From Candidatus Francisella endociliophora (GTDB lineage Bacteria > Pseudomonadota > Gammaproteobacteria > Francisellales > Francisellaceae), in assembly GCF_000764555.1 (NCBI RefSeq), contig NZ_CP009574.1:1426001-1490000 (forward strand): a stretch of 64,000 bases of DNA. Reading direction: 5' to 3'. Positions 48,170 through 56,817 of the stretch are shown here, piece by piece. A program made the position numbers and the translations under genes. The notes under the pieces are model-generated. The model worked only from the letters and a program-made list of their open reading frames with translations. It was not told the DNA's origin and did no database searches. How positions within the stretch are numbered: position 1 is the stretch's first letter; every line of letters begins with the position of its first letter.

Positions 48170-49018
48170 ATGTCTTTTAAAAAATATCTTCAACTGGCTA
48201 AGCCAGGAATTATTTTTGGTAATCTAATTACTCTTACAGGCGGCTTTTTATTGGCTACTCATCGAGAGATAGGGTTTGAGTATTTACCTTTATTTTTTTA
48301 TGTAATGCTTGGTGTTGCATTGATGATTGCATCTGGGTGTGTATTTAATAATATCTATGATAAAGATATTGATAGCAAAATGGCACGTACCCAGAAACGT
48401 CCTTTAGTCACAGGAGATATCTCTGTAATACAGGCAACTATTTATGGCTCAGTATTGTTGATACTTAGCTGCGCTGTTTTGTATTATCTTGTTAATCTTT
48501 TGACCTTATGGATTATTATAATTGGCTTTATTGTATATGTGGGTATTTATACAGTATCAAAACGCATTACAATCCATGCTACAGTGTTGGGTGGTATCTC
48601 AGGGGCTATCCCTCCAGTAGCTGGGTATACAGCAGTTGTTAATCATCTGGATTATAATGCTCTTGGATTATTTCTAATTTTGTTCTTTTGGCAGATACCT
48701 CATTCATTTGCTATAGCTATGTTATATATGGATGACTATAAGAAAGTTAAGCTTCCTATGTTGCCTTTAGTAAAAGGTGTAGCATATACAAAGAAAATAA
48801 TGCTCGTATATTTAGTTTTATTTGTAATATCTTGTGCTTTACCAACAATGTTAGGTACAGCCGATTTGATATCATTTGTTATATGTATGTTAATAGCGAT
48901 TTTTTGGCTATATAAGTCTGCTAGGTCATACGTGCAAGATGAAGATAGAGTCTATGCAAAAACAGTATTTAAATTTTCAATTATTGTAATCACAGTTATT
49001 TGCCTAACTATTGGATAA
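48170..49018 (+). CDS. cyoE: protohaem IX farnesyltransferase (haem O synthase)
   Basis: 282 residues, eight to nine helices. UbiA-superfamily prenyltransferase adding farnesyl to haem b for the bo3 oxidase. The Asp-rich substrate motif is FNNIYDKDIDSKMARTQKRP (about residues 60-79); second loop YMDDYKKVKLPMLP (about 184-197). The start lacks a strong ribosome site. Its stop codon coincides with the left end of a MITE-like repeat. Confidence 0.96.
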   Translation: MSFKKYLQLAKPGIIFGNLITLTGGFLLATHREIGFEYLPLFFYVMLGVALMIASGCVFNNIYDKDIDSKMARTQKRPLVTGDISVIQATIYGSVLLILSCAVLYYLVNLLTLWIIIIGFIVYVGIYTVSKRITIHATVLGGISGAIPPVAGYTAVVNHLDYNALGLFLILFFWQIPHSFAIAMLYMDDYKKVKLPMLPLVKGVAYTKKIMLVYLVLFVISCALPTMLGTADLISFVICMLIAIFWLYKSARSYVQDEDRVYAKTVFKFSIIVITVICLTIG

Positions 49019-49182
49019 TACCAATCCTAATACAAGCTCATACTTTCTCACTTTGTGTTTCATGCCTATTTTAACCCTTTAATATTTGCCAATAGCTATT
49101 GCTATTACCTGTATATTAAAAACTTAAATTAGACATAAATTCTTTTGTGATAATTGTATTAACTTATATTGGAATTGGTATA
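49017..49182. repeat. MITE-like element with 20-bp imperfect terminal inverted repeats
   Basis: The left end (49017-49036, AATACCAATCCTAATACAAG) and the reverse complement of the right end (49163-49182, TATACCAATTCCAATATAAG) match at 16 of 20 positions. The 166-bp unit contains no plausible gene and lies between the convergent cyoE and lpxD stops, as small non-autonomous insertion elements often do. No transposase is present. The alternative is a large terminator-like structure between convergent genes. Confidence 0.5.
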
Positions 49183-49186
49183 AACT

Positions 49187-50230
49187 CTATAGATCTATGT
49201 TTAAGCTTTTTGCTAAAGCTTTGAGTTTTTTCATTGTCTCAGGTAAATGCCTTACAGCAGCCCATTGTTTAGCTAGCTGACGACCTTCTACCGCTGGATA
49301 TCCCATATGGCTCTCTCCAGCTGGAATATCGTGCATGACTCCTGCTTTACCACCAACACGAGCTCCACTACCTATATTAACATGGTCTTTCACTCCAGCA
49401 TTACCAGCAATAATTACACCATCACCAATATTTACAGAGCCACTGATACCAGCTTGACCACATATCATACAACCTTTACCAATAATGACATTATGTCCAA
49501 TCTGGACTAAATTATCTATCTTGGTATAGTCGCCAATAATTGTTGAACCATATTTAGCGTTATCGATACAAGTGTTTGAGCCAATATCAACAAAGCTACC
49601 TATTACAACATTGCCAATATGGGGAATTCTTACGATACTTTTACCATCTTCTGATGGTCTGTAGCCAAAGCCGTCTGTTCCAATCGAACAATTTGAATAT
49701 AGTCTACAGAAATGTCCTATTACGGTTCTGTCTCTAATAGTAACACTTGGCCATATGATGCAATTAGTACCGATAGTTGTATCATTATAAATACAGACAT
49801 TAGCATATATAATTGTGTTATCGCCAATTTCAACATTTTTACCAATATAGGCTCCAGGACCAATAGAGACATTTTTACCTATTTTTGCAGTCGGATCTAT
49901 CACAGCTTTTTCGTGAATACCATTTTGCTCTGGATAAGGTATTGCAAACATTTCTAATACTTTTGCCATTGCCAGGTCAGCATTTTCAACTACGATTATC
50001 GGTTTATTATTTATTTGAGCTACTTCTTCGCTAATTTTTTTACTAACTATTGCAGCACAAGCTTTTGAATCTTTCCAGAATCTAATGTGTTCTGCTTTGT
50101 CTATTAAAGTTAGGTCATTTTCTTTAGCGAATTCTGCGTAGTTTAGCCCAGTAACTGTGATTTCTTCATTTAATTTATTGATTGTTTTTGCTTGAATCTT
50201 TTCAGATATTTCTTTAAGTGTGTATTTCAA
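49187..50230 (-). CDS. lpxD: UDP-3-O-acylglucosamine N-acyltransferase LpxD, probable cold-type paralogue (LpxD2)
   Basis: 347 residues. N-terminal uridine-binding domain followed by a left-handed beta-helix of hexapeptide repeats ([19 protein letters not shown] at about 108-126 and onward). The catalytic His is in [16 protein letters not shown] (about residue 247). It stands alone rather than in the fabZ-lpxA cluster. Francisella species carry two lpxD genes, whose products attach different chain lengths at different temperatures; the copy beside cyoE is, to my recollection, lpxD2, the low-temperature enzyme. Whether a second copy exists cannot be seen here. Confidence 0.92.
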   Translation of the reverse strand: MKYTLKEISEKIQAKTINKLNEEITVTGLNYAEFAKENDLTLIDKAEHIRFWKDSKACAAIVSKKISEEVAQINNKPIIVVENADLAMAKVLEMFAIPYPEQNGIHEKAVIDPTAKIGKNVSIGPGAYIGKNVEIGDNTIIYANVCIYNDTTIGTNCIIWPSVTIRDRTVIGHFCRLYSNCSIGTDGFGYRPSEDGKSIVRIPHIGNVVIGSFVDIGSNTCIDNAKYGSTIIGDYTKIDNLVQIGHNVIIGKGCMICGQAGISGSVNIGDGVIIAGNAGVKDHVNIGSGARVGGKAGVMHDIPAGESHMGYPAVEGRQLAKQWAAVRHLPETMKKLKALAKSLNIDL

Positions 50231-50318
50231 GTATTCCCCCTAGGGATTTGGGTTATAAATTTATCATATATAGATTATTTTAACAGGTTAGTTGCTATTT
50301 AGATACTTAAAGAGGTTT

Positions 50319-51014
50319 CTAGTCACCAACACCAAAATCGGTATTATCTACTAGTATTTCAAATTGAAGATTATCGAAAAGATCTTTGTACTCTTTTAGA
50401 AACCATTTTTTTAAGTTTTCATCTGCTTTAATTGATGTGGAGTTATTTACATATAAGTTTAAGGTTGTATGATTGAAATATTTTTTAGCTATTTCAATAT
50501 CGTTTTTGATAATCTCTTTTGTTTGTCCCTGCACCCCAATTAATAGACATACTGAATCAAAAAGTTGAGACAGCTGATCCGGTGAATCATGATAGAAGCC
50601 TTTGTTAAGAACTTTTTCTCTAAAATTCGTATCAAAACTCTCTAATCCTGTTTTGATGAATATTTCTGTCTCAAAAAGATCTTTGATTTTATGCAAATGA
50701 TCTTTGTACATCCAGTGTGCTTCAACAAAGAGCAATTGGATGTTTTTTTCTTTAACTACTTCTTTGATACGGTTTTTGGTTGCTTGTGGAAGTTCGAATA
50801 TATTCCCCGAATTAATGATCTCTAATATACCGAACTCACCAGTAATTTTTTTTAGAACTTCAAAATTTATAGCGTTTATTTCGTCAATGTCTTTTGAGTT
50901 ATCTAATATGTAGTCACAGAATGTACATTTGCCATAGGCACATGGACGGCTTTTTAGTAACACAATCTCTCTTTTATACTTATGAACATCTGTGATTTTG
51001 CTATAGCGATCCAT
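50319..51014 (-). CDS. radical-SAM-like protein, short
   Basis: 231 residues. SRPCAYGKCTFCDYILDN (about residues 22-39) holds three cysteines spaced C-x4-C-x2-C, close to but not the usual radical-SAM C-x3-C-x2-C; followed by a region (LEIINSGNIFELPQATKNR, about 61-79; IKTGLESFDTNFREKVL, about 125-141) like the GxG/strand elements of radical SAM barrels such as Elp3-type proteins. It ends early compared with most family members. Its ATG overlaps the pdxY stop by one base. Function unknown. Confidence 0.7.
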   Translation of the reverse strand: MDRYSKITDVHKYKREIVLLKSRPCAYGKCTFCDYILDNSKDIDEINAINFEVLKKITGEFGILEIINSGNIFELPQATKNRIKEVVKEKNIQLLFVEAHWMYKDHLHKIKDLFETEIFIKTGLESFDTNFREKVLNKGFYHDSPDQLSQLFDSVCLLIGVQGQTKEIIKNDIEIAKKYFNHTTLNLYVNNSTSIKADENLKKWFLKEYKDLFDNLQFEILVDNTDFGVGD

Positions 51015-51865
51015 TATATTATGTATTCCTGTGCTTGGATAAGTGCTAGCTCATCTGTATTTAACTCATGAGTTGTTTTAAAAATGCCATCTAAACAGAT
51101 AGTAACTGCCTTTAAAGTATCATCTAGGCTTTTACCTTTAAGTATATAGCTTAAAAACATTGCTGCGGTAATATCACCAGAACCACTAACTTTAGGTTGT
51201 ACTTTATATTTTTGTGATTCTATATGAGAAAAGTTTCCTCTGCGATATATGGCGATACCAGTTTTATTTTTTTCAAAAGATACACTGGTAACGATTATTA
51301 TTTGATCTTTGTTACCGGTTTTCTCAATAAGCTTGTAACAGGCTTTGGCTATATCATTATAACTATTAATTTTTGTATCACTTAAAATACTAAGTTCAAA
51401 TAAATTAGGTGTAATAATATCAGCTAGAGGTAAAAGATGTTTAAGAAATATATTTGGATGGTCTTTAGATGCGAATATGTGTCCAAGATCGTCATCATCA
51501 TATTTATCGCCAAAAACTGGATCACAGCAGTAGATACTGCGATGATTGCTTTTTTTTAACTCTTTTACTGTGTTTGCAATTACTTTAGCTATTTCTAGAT
51601 TACCAATATATCCTGATAAAATTGCATTGTGCTTTGCTAGAAAACCATTAGTAATCAAGCCATCAATGACATTTTGTATATCCTGAGAGTTAAAAAAAGA
51701 ACCATTAAAATAATCATACTGAGTATGATTTGACAATTGTACTGTATATATGGGAGAAACTTCAATGCCAAGTTTTTGCATGGGAAATACGGCAGCTTTA
51801 TTACCGGCATATCCATAAGCAACGTGAGACTGTATTGATAATACTCTAGGAATTTGTTTTAACAT
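51014..51865 (-). CDS. pdxY: pyridoxal kinase PdxY
   Basis: 283 residues, ribokinase-like fold. Begins LSIQSHVAYGYAGNKAAVFPMQ (PdxY/PdxK substrate site, residues about 9-30), with CCDPVFGD (about 113-120), ITPNLFELSIL (about 146-156) and the anion-hole/catalytic Asp motif VSGSGDITAAMFLSY (about 231-245; most members have GTGD). Phosphorylates pyridoxal in vitamin B6 salvage. Middle gene of a lipoprotein-pdxY-radical SAM operon. Confidence 0.9.
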   Translation of the reverse strand: MLKQIPRVLSIQSHVAYGYAGNKAAVFPMQKLGIEVSPIYTVQLSNHTQYDYFNGSFFNSQDIQNVIDGLITNGFLAKHNAILSGYIGNLEIAKVIANTVKELKKSNHRSIYCCDPVFGDKYDDDDLGHIFASKDHPNIFLKHLLPLADIITPNLFELSILSDTKINSYNDIAKACYKLIEKTGNKDQIIIVTSVSFEKNKTGIAIYRRGNFSHIESQKYKVQPKVSGSGDITAAMFLSYILKGKSLDDTLKAVTICLDGIFKTTHELNTDELALIQAQEYII

Positions 51866-51875
51866 TGTTAATAAT

Positions 51876-52310
51876 TTACATACCTAAGTTGCTTCTGATT
51901 GTTGCAAGTAAGTCAACAGAAGCTTGTTTATCGCCTAGTTTACCTAGTTTGATAAATATACCTACGGTACCTTCTTGTTTGTTTATTATTTGGATATTGA
52001 ATTTTTCTTTACCAGAATCATTAAAGAAGTTCTTATCAACAGTATATGTACCATTTATTTCAGCAGATTTATCATTCTCTGTATTGTTGCTTATCGTATA
52101 GATACCATTGTTGTTAAGTGTAAGTAGTGTGGCATTGTAAACGCTTTGTACACTTGTGTTGTATATTTCAGCCGAGAATGTACCATTTACAAATCTAACT
52201 ATTGAATCTCCAGTATTATTTAAATCATTAGATAGACTGGCATTGTTTGAACAACTAGTTAAAGCTGAGATAGCAATAATGCTTGTTGAAATAAGTTTTA
52301 ACTTTTTCAT
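51876..52310 (-). CDS. small lipoprotein of unknown function
   Basis: 144 residues from the ATG at 52310, which begins a type II signal peptide (MKKLKLISTSIIAISALTSC, Cys20) and has AGGAG 10 bp upstream; a longer frame from 52412 is rejected because it would bury the signal. After the lipobox come an Asn/Ser-rich linker and a beta-rich domain (SIVRFVNGTFSAEIYNTSVQ, IYTISNNTENDKSAEINGTY, GTVGIFIKLGKLGDKQASVD). The last part, with a short charged GDKQAS loop, resembles DUF3568-type lipoproteins of Francisella. Ten bp upstream of pdxY. Confidence 0.75.
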   Translation of the reverse strand: MKKLKLISTSIIAISALTSCSNNASLSNDLNNTGDSIVRFVNGTFSAEIYNTSVQSVYNATLLTLNNNGIYTISNNTENDKSAEINGTYTVDKNFFNDSGKEKFNIQIINKQEGTVGIFIKLGKLGDKQASVDLLATIRSNLGM

Positions 52311-52397
52311 TTTAGGTTTACTCCTATAAATTAAGTAACGCATAAATTCTATAATAGTCTTTAGCGTTTGTAAATTGAGTATATAAGAGTTAATTTC

Positions 52398-52425
52398 TTG
52401 AAAAAATGACATTTGCCCCTATACT
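52398..52425 (+). promoter_or_regulatory. promoter of the moxR-bat operon, sigma-70 with sigma-32-like features
   Basis: TTGAAA (52398-52403), 16-bp spacer, TATACT (52420-52425), about 35 bp before the GTG start of moxR. It also reads as CTTGAAA followed by CCCCTATA (52416-52423), close to the heat-shock -35 CTTGAA and -10 CCCCATNT pattern with a 13-bp gap. This suggests stress control in addition to, or instead of, housekeeping transcription. Confidence 0.5.
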
Positions 52426-52459
52426 CTAACAAGATAACTTGAGATTTTGGAGGAAGTCT

Positions 52460-53416
52460 GTGTCTGTATATAATCAATTTGAAGAATTATTAGAGTTTTT
52501 AAATAACCGAGTTGTTGGTCAAGAAAATCTAAATAAACGCTTGTTGATAGCTTTGTTAGCTGGAGGACATTTACTAGTTGAAGGTGCTCCAGGTTTAGCA
52601 AAAACTACAGCTATTAAAACACTATCTGAAAGTATAGATTGCTCATATCATAGAGTGCAATTTACCCCAGATCTTTTGCCAGCAGATTTGACAGGTACAG
52701 AGATATACGTACCACAACAACAGTCTTTTGAGTTTCAGTCAGGACCATTGTTTCATAACTTATTGTTGGCTGATGAGATAAACAGAGCTCCGGCTAAAGT
52801 ACAATCTGCTTTGCTTGAGGCAATGGGAGAGAAGCAGATTACAGTTGGTAAGAAGACATATCCGTTATCTGACTTATTTATGGTAATGGCAACTCAAAAC
52901 CCAATTGAGCAAGAGGGAACATACCCGCTTCCAGAGGCTCAGCTAGATAGGTTTATGATGTTTGTTAAAATTGAATATCCAGATCCAAAGACAGAGGCTA
53001 AAATTTTGGCAATAAGTCGTGGAGAAGCTCTTGGGCATAAAATACAACATCCAAATATTCATCAAGATACTATTTTTAGAGCGCAACAAGAGGTTTTGAA
53101 TGTACAAGTTTCTGAAGTTATAGAACAGTATATAATTGAGCTAATTTTAGCTACAAGGGATCCATCTAAATATAATCAAAATATCAAAAAATGGATCTCC
53201 TTTGGCTCAAGTCCAAGGGGGACAATTGCTCTAGATAGAGCAGCAAGGTCACACGCTTGGTTAAGTGGTCATGATTATGTTTCACCTAGTGATATTCATG
53301 CTGTGATATATGAAGTTCTGCGTCATAGAATCCTACTGACATTTGAAGCTGAAGTTGATGGTGTAACAACTGATGATGTGATTACAGAGCTTCTCAAGGT
53401 TGTGCCGATACCATAG
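52460..53416 (+). CDS. MoxR-family AAA+ ATPase
   Basis: 318 residues from GTG 52460, chosen because GGAGG lies 6 bp upstream; a TTG at 52439 is possible but unsupported. Walker A EGAPGLAKTTAIK (residues about 38-50), Walker B LLADEINRAPAKVQ (about 102-115), sensor ATQNPIEQEGTYPLPEAQLDRF-like (about 142-163). MoxR proteins act as chaperones with vWA partners; here it heads a MoxR-DUF58-DUF4381-vWA-vWA-TPR-BatD operon (52460-59197), the layout linked in Francisella and Bacteroides to envelope and oxidative stress tolerance. Confidence 0.93.
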   Translation: MSVYNQFEELLEFLNNRVVGQENLNKRLLIALLAGGHLLVEGAPGLAKTTAIKTLSESIDCSYHRVQFTPDLLPADLTGTEIYVPQQQSFEFQSGPLFHNLLLADEINRAPAKVQSALLEAMGEKQITVGKKTYPLSDLFMVMATQNPIEQEGTYPLPEAQLDRFMMFVKIEYPDPKTEAKILAISRGEALGHKIQHPNIHQDTIFRAQQEVLNVQVSEVIEQYIIELILATRDPSKYNQNIKKWISFGSSPRGTIALDRAARSHAWLSGHDYVSPSDIHAVIYEVLRHRILLTFEAEVDGVTTDDVITELLKVVPIP

Positions 53417-53428
53417 GGGTAAGCTGAA

Positions 53429-54340
53429 ATGAAAAGCTATAAAGGTATAAGGCCCGAAATACAAGAGCTTTTAGAGTATCGTTATAAGGCAAAAGCGCTT
53501 AAACTATTTGCTAACCAACGCGTCAATACGACTAATGCCGGGAATAATATTTCCAAAGCAAAAGGTCGTGGTATGGATTTTAACGAGGTTAGACATTATC
53601 AGGCTGGTGATGATATTCGCTTAATGCATTGGGCTTTGACAGCGCGACTTGGTAAACCATATACAAAAGTCTATCATGAAGAAAGAGAGCGAAACTTGTA
53701 CTTTGTGATAGATCAAAATAGTACTATGAACTTTGGTACAAGAGAATGTTTCAAAAGTGTCAAAGCTGCAAATATTTTAGCGTTAATTGGTTTTGGGGCA
53801 TTAGAAGCTCATGATAAAGTTGGTGGAGTTATCTTTGATGATAGTGGTTATAACTTTTATCCAGCTAAGCAAGATAAAACCTCGCTAGTTAAAATGTTTA
53901 ACTTTGTCTCAAATGATGAAAAAGAGTATCAGCTGTCTTCTGAAAAAAAGTTAGCAGAAGCTTTGAAATTTCTTTATGCAAAAATTCGTAGTAATAGTGT
54001 AATTGTCGTAGTTAGTGATTTTAGTAGTTTTGATGAGCAAGCTAAACAGTATCTGAAGCTTTTAAGCGGTAAAAATGCTGTGATTAATATCTTTAACTAT
54101 GATCCTATAGAAAAAGAGCTTCCAGCTTTGGATACTTACTATTTTAGTGATGGCAAAAATAAACTAGCTCTCGATGCTGCAAGTAAAGAGCAAAGTACGA
54201 TCTATAAAAATTTGTATGAAGATAGGTATGCAACTATCAAAGAGTTTTCACGCAAAAACAAAACTGGTTTTATAGAAGTCGCGACAAATGATGATCTAGT
54301 TAAAGCAATAAATTATGGGATAGCTAGTTATGCAAACTAA
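53429..54340 (+). CDS. DUF58 (vWA-like) protein
   Basis: 303 residues, cytoplasmic. The DUF58 core is GRGMDFNEVRHYQAGDDIRLMHW (two pieces, about residues 47-69), followed by VYHEERERNLYFVIDQNSTMNFG (a vWA-like MIDAS remnant, about 80-102). Usually binds the adjacent MoxR ATPase. 12 bp after moxR; overlaps the next gene by 11 bp. Confidence 0.9.
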   Translation: MKSYKGIRPEIQELLEYRYKAKALKLFANQRVNTTNAGNNISKAKGRGMDFNEVRHYQAGDDIRLMHWALTARLGKPYTKVYHEERERNLYFVIDQNSTMNFGTRECFKSVKAANILALIGFGALEAHDKVGGVIFDDSGYNFYPAKQDKTSLVKMFNFVSNDEKEYQLSSEKKLAEALKFLYAKIRSNSVIVVVSDFSSFDEQAKQYLKLLSGKNAVINIFNYDPIEKELPALDTYYFSDGKNKLALDAASKEQSTIYKNLYEDRYATIKEFSRKNKTGFIEVATNDDLVKAINYGIASYAN

Positions 54341-54809
54341 TAATAATCTTTTAGATCAATTAAAGGATATTTATTTGCCTGAAAGGGTTTCTCAATGGTG
54401 GCCTTTGGCTTATGGCTGGTGGATAGTTTTAGCAATTATAATTTTAGCTATACTTGTGTTTTTGGTGCTTTTGCATTTTAGAAAAAAGAAAAAACAATAT
54501 ATTGATTCAATAGTTAATGATCTTAGAAGTGAAGTTGACAATACATATCAGCAAAAGCCCAAAGAGGTTTTGCAACAGATTTCTGTTTATTTAAAAAGAG
54601 TTGCTATGCAGAAGTTTCCTAATGAAAATGTCAAAACCCTGCATGGAGAGGCGTGGTTAGAATTTTTGGATTCAAAATTAAAGCAACCAAATTTTGTAAA
54701 TACAAAGGCAAATATGCTTGGCAATAGCTACAAGCCTGTTGAGTTATCTAAGCAAGAGTTAGATGAGATTATGAGCGTTGCTGAAAAGTGGTTAAGGAGA
54801 ATGCTATGA
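54330..54809 (+). CDS. DUF4381 membrane protein
   Basis: 159 residues with one membrane helix at residues about 30-48 (WIVLAIIILAILVFLVLLHF) and a preceding WWPLAYGWW motif characteristic of DUF4381. The soluble remainder is helical (EVLQQISVYLKRVAMQKFPN). Found almost always in MoxR-DUF58-vWA operons. It overlaps the DUF58 gene and the BatA gene, indicating tight translational coupling. Confidence 0.88.
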   Translation: MQTNNNLLDQLKDIYLPERVSQWWPLAYGWWIVLAIIILAILVFLVLLHFRKKKKQYIDSIVNDLRSEVDNTYQQKPKEVLQQISVYLKRVAMQKFPNENVKTLHGEAWLEFLDSKLKQPNFVNTKANMLGNSYKPVELSKQELDEIMSVAEKWLRRML

Positions 54810-55807
54810 TAAATATAGAGTATCCTTGGTTTTTTGCTTTAATAATTTTACCAGTATTAGCATATTGGATACTACCGAGAGCGAAAGAAGATAAACAACT
54901 TGCTTTAAAAACACCATTTTTTGATCAGTTAGAGTCACAGATTGGAGGTTCGCGAGAGCATAATTTTAAAAGAGCGAATTATTTTAAATATTTGCTAAGT
55001 GCTATATGGGTGCTTTTAATAATCTCAGGCTCTGGTATCCAGTGGTTAGGTAAGCCAGTAAGCCTACCACAAAGTGGTCGTGATCTAATGATGGCGATAG
55101 ATTTATCAGGAAGTATGGCTATTGAGGATATGAAAAAACCTGATGGTAAAATGGAATCAAGATTTGATTTAGTTATGCGTGTGGCAAATGAGTTTTTGGA
55201 TACACGAAAGGGTGATAGAGTAGGTTTGATTTTATTCGGTACAAGGGCTTATTTACAAACACCTTTGACTTTTGATATTCCAACTGTGAAGAAAATGCTT
55301 GATGACTCTAGTATTGCTCTACCAGGCCCACAAACTGCTATAGGCGATGCTATTGGGCTTGCTGTTAAAAAACTCAAAGATTATCCAGGTGATTCTAAAG
55401 CTCTTGTGCTACTTACCGATGGCGAGAATAATTCTGGTGCATTACAGCCAATGCAAGCAGCTGAAATTGCTAAGCAGAATGGTATTAAAATATACACTAT
55501 TGGCCTTGGTGGTGGGCAAATGGTTATTAAAACTACTTTTGGTCAAAGATTAGTAAATACTTCTGAAGATCTTGATACTACAGTATTAGAGAAAATTGCA
55601 AAAATGACTGGTGGTAAATATTTTAGAGCACAGAATAGTGGTGATTTACAAAATGTTTATAACGCAATTGATAAGCTAGAGCCGGTTGAGTCTGATAAAA
55701 CTGTAGTTAGACCTATTACATATTTGTACCCATGGACTTTAGGAGCTGCATTATTTCTAAGTTTTATAATTGCTGCAATATGGTTAAAGCGTAGGAGGGG
55801 GTACTAA
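54806..55807 (+). CDS. batA: vWA-domain membrane protein, BatA-like
   Basis: 333 residues from ATG 54806, preferred over an upstream frame start at 54788 because AAGGAG lies 6 bp before it. N-terminal helices, then a vWA domain with an intact MIDAS DLSGSMA (about residues 100-106), the TAIGDAIG segment holding the conserved Thr (about 177), and VLLTDGENNSG (about 201-211), and a C-terminal helix (LGAALFLSFIIAAIWL). Ends in basic KRRRGY. Binds metal and likely peptides or partner proteins in the periplasm. Confidence 0.9.
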   Translation: MINIEYPWFFALIILPVLAYWILPRAKEDKQLALKTPFFDQLESQIGGSREHNFKRANYFKYLLSAIWVLLIISGSGIQWLGKPVSLPQSGRDLMMAIDLSGSMAIEDMKKPDGKMESRFDLVMRVANEFLDTRKGDRVGLILFGTRAYLQTPLTFDIPTVKKMLDDSSIALPGPQTAIGDAIGLAVKKLKDYPGDSKALVLLTDGENNSGALQPMQAAEIAKQNGIKIYTIGLGGGQMVIKTTFGQRLVNTSEDLDTTVLEKIAKMTGGKYFRAQNSGDLQNVYNAIDKLEPVESDKTVVRPITYLYPWTLGAALFLSFIIAAIWLKRRRGY

Positions 55808-56817
55808 TGAATTCGCTAATGGAGTTTCATTTTCTAAGACCATGGTGGCTTTTAGCTTTGATACCTATAGTGATTTTTGTGTTGTTGTTGTTTAGACATT
55901 CGTCAAAATCAAACAGCTGGACAAAGTATTGTGATAACCACTTGCTTGAGCATATATTAGTAGGTCAGGAAACAAAAGCTAAAAAATCCTTGATACCTGT
56001 AGTGTTTTTAGTGCTCTGGGGATTGTCTGTATTTGCATTGGCTGGGCCGACTTGGTCACATAAAGATATACCAGTTTATCAAAAAAACACTTCAAGAGTG
56101 ATAGCTCTAGATGTGTCACAATCTATGGATACAGCTGATATTTTACCAACTAGATTAAAGCGTGCGAAATATAAGATATTTGATATTTTAAAACGTATTG
56201 AAGAAGGTCAGGTTGGTATGGTTGTGTTTTCAAGTGAGCCTTTTGTGGTGTCTCCTTTGACTTCAGATGCTAATACTGTTGCAAATTTAGTATCTGTGAT
56301 TAGCTCTAATATTGTGCCAGTTCAAGGACATAATATTTTCAAGGCAATCAAAAAATCAGCAGAGCTGCTTGAGCAGTCAGGTTCACAGAAAGGACAAATA
56401 ATATTAGTTACAGATTCGACACCATCTGAACAAGCTATACAAGAAGCGAAAAAAATCGCTGGCGAAGGGATAGATCTAGATGTTTATGCAATTGGAACAC
56501 CGAGAGGTGGCATTGCTAAGGATCAAAAAGGTAATTATCTAAAAGATGAAAATGGCAATATCCAATATTTTGGAGTTGATTTAGCTAAGCTTAAACAGCT
56601 AGCAAAAGCTGGAGGTGGTGATTTAGTGAGCTTAACTTCAAATAACTCAGATGTTAAAAAGTTACTTGCAGATATTAATGATAGTAGCTCTAAAAAGTCA
56701 GATAGAGCTTCGGCAAATACTTTTTGGCAAGATGAAGGAATTTATTTTATTTGGGTATTAGCTATTTTAAGTATATTTCTTTTTAGAAGGGGTATTTTGG
56801 AGAGAATATGTCGTTAA
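55807..56817 (+). CDS. batB: vWA-domain membrane protein, BatB-like
   Basis: 336 residues, same plan as its neighbour: N-terminal helices (residues about 12-29 and 61-79), vWA domain with MIDAS DVSQSMD (about 99-105), ILVTDSTPSEQA (about 198-209), and a C-terminal helix near residue 315. It follows after a one-base overlap (TAATG) and an AGGAGGGGG ribosome site. The two vWA proteins are diverged paralogues that probably form a complex with MoxR. Confidence 0.9.
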   Translation: MNSLMEFHFLRPWWLLALIPIVIFVLLLFRHSSKSNSWTKYCDNHLLEHILVGQETKAKKSLIPVVFLVLWGLSVFALAGPTWSHKDIPVYQKNTSRVIALDVSQSMDTADILPTRLKRAKYKIFDILKRIEEGQVGMVVFSSEPFVVSPLTSDANTVANLVSVISSNIVPVQGHNIFKAIKKSAELLEQSGSQKGQIILVTDSTPSEQAIQEAKKIAGEGIDLDVYAIGTPRGGIAKDQKGNYLKDENGNIQYFGVDLAKLKQLAKAGGGDLVSLTSNNSDVKKLLADINDSSSKKSDRASANTFWQDEGIYFIWVLAILSIFLFRRGILERICR

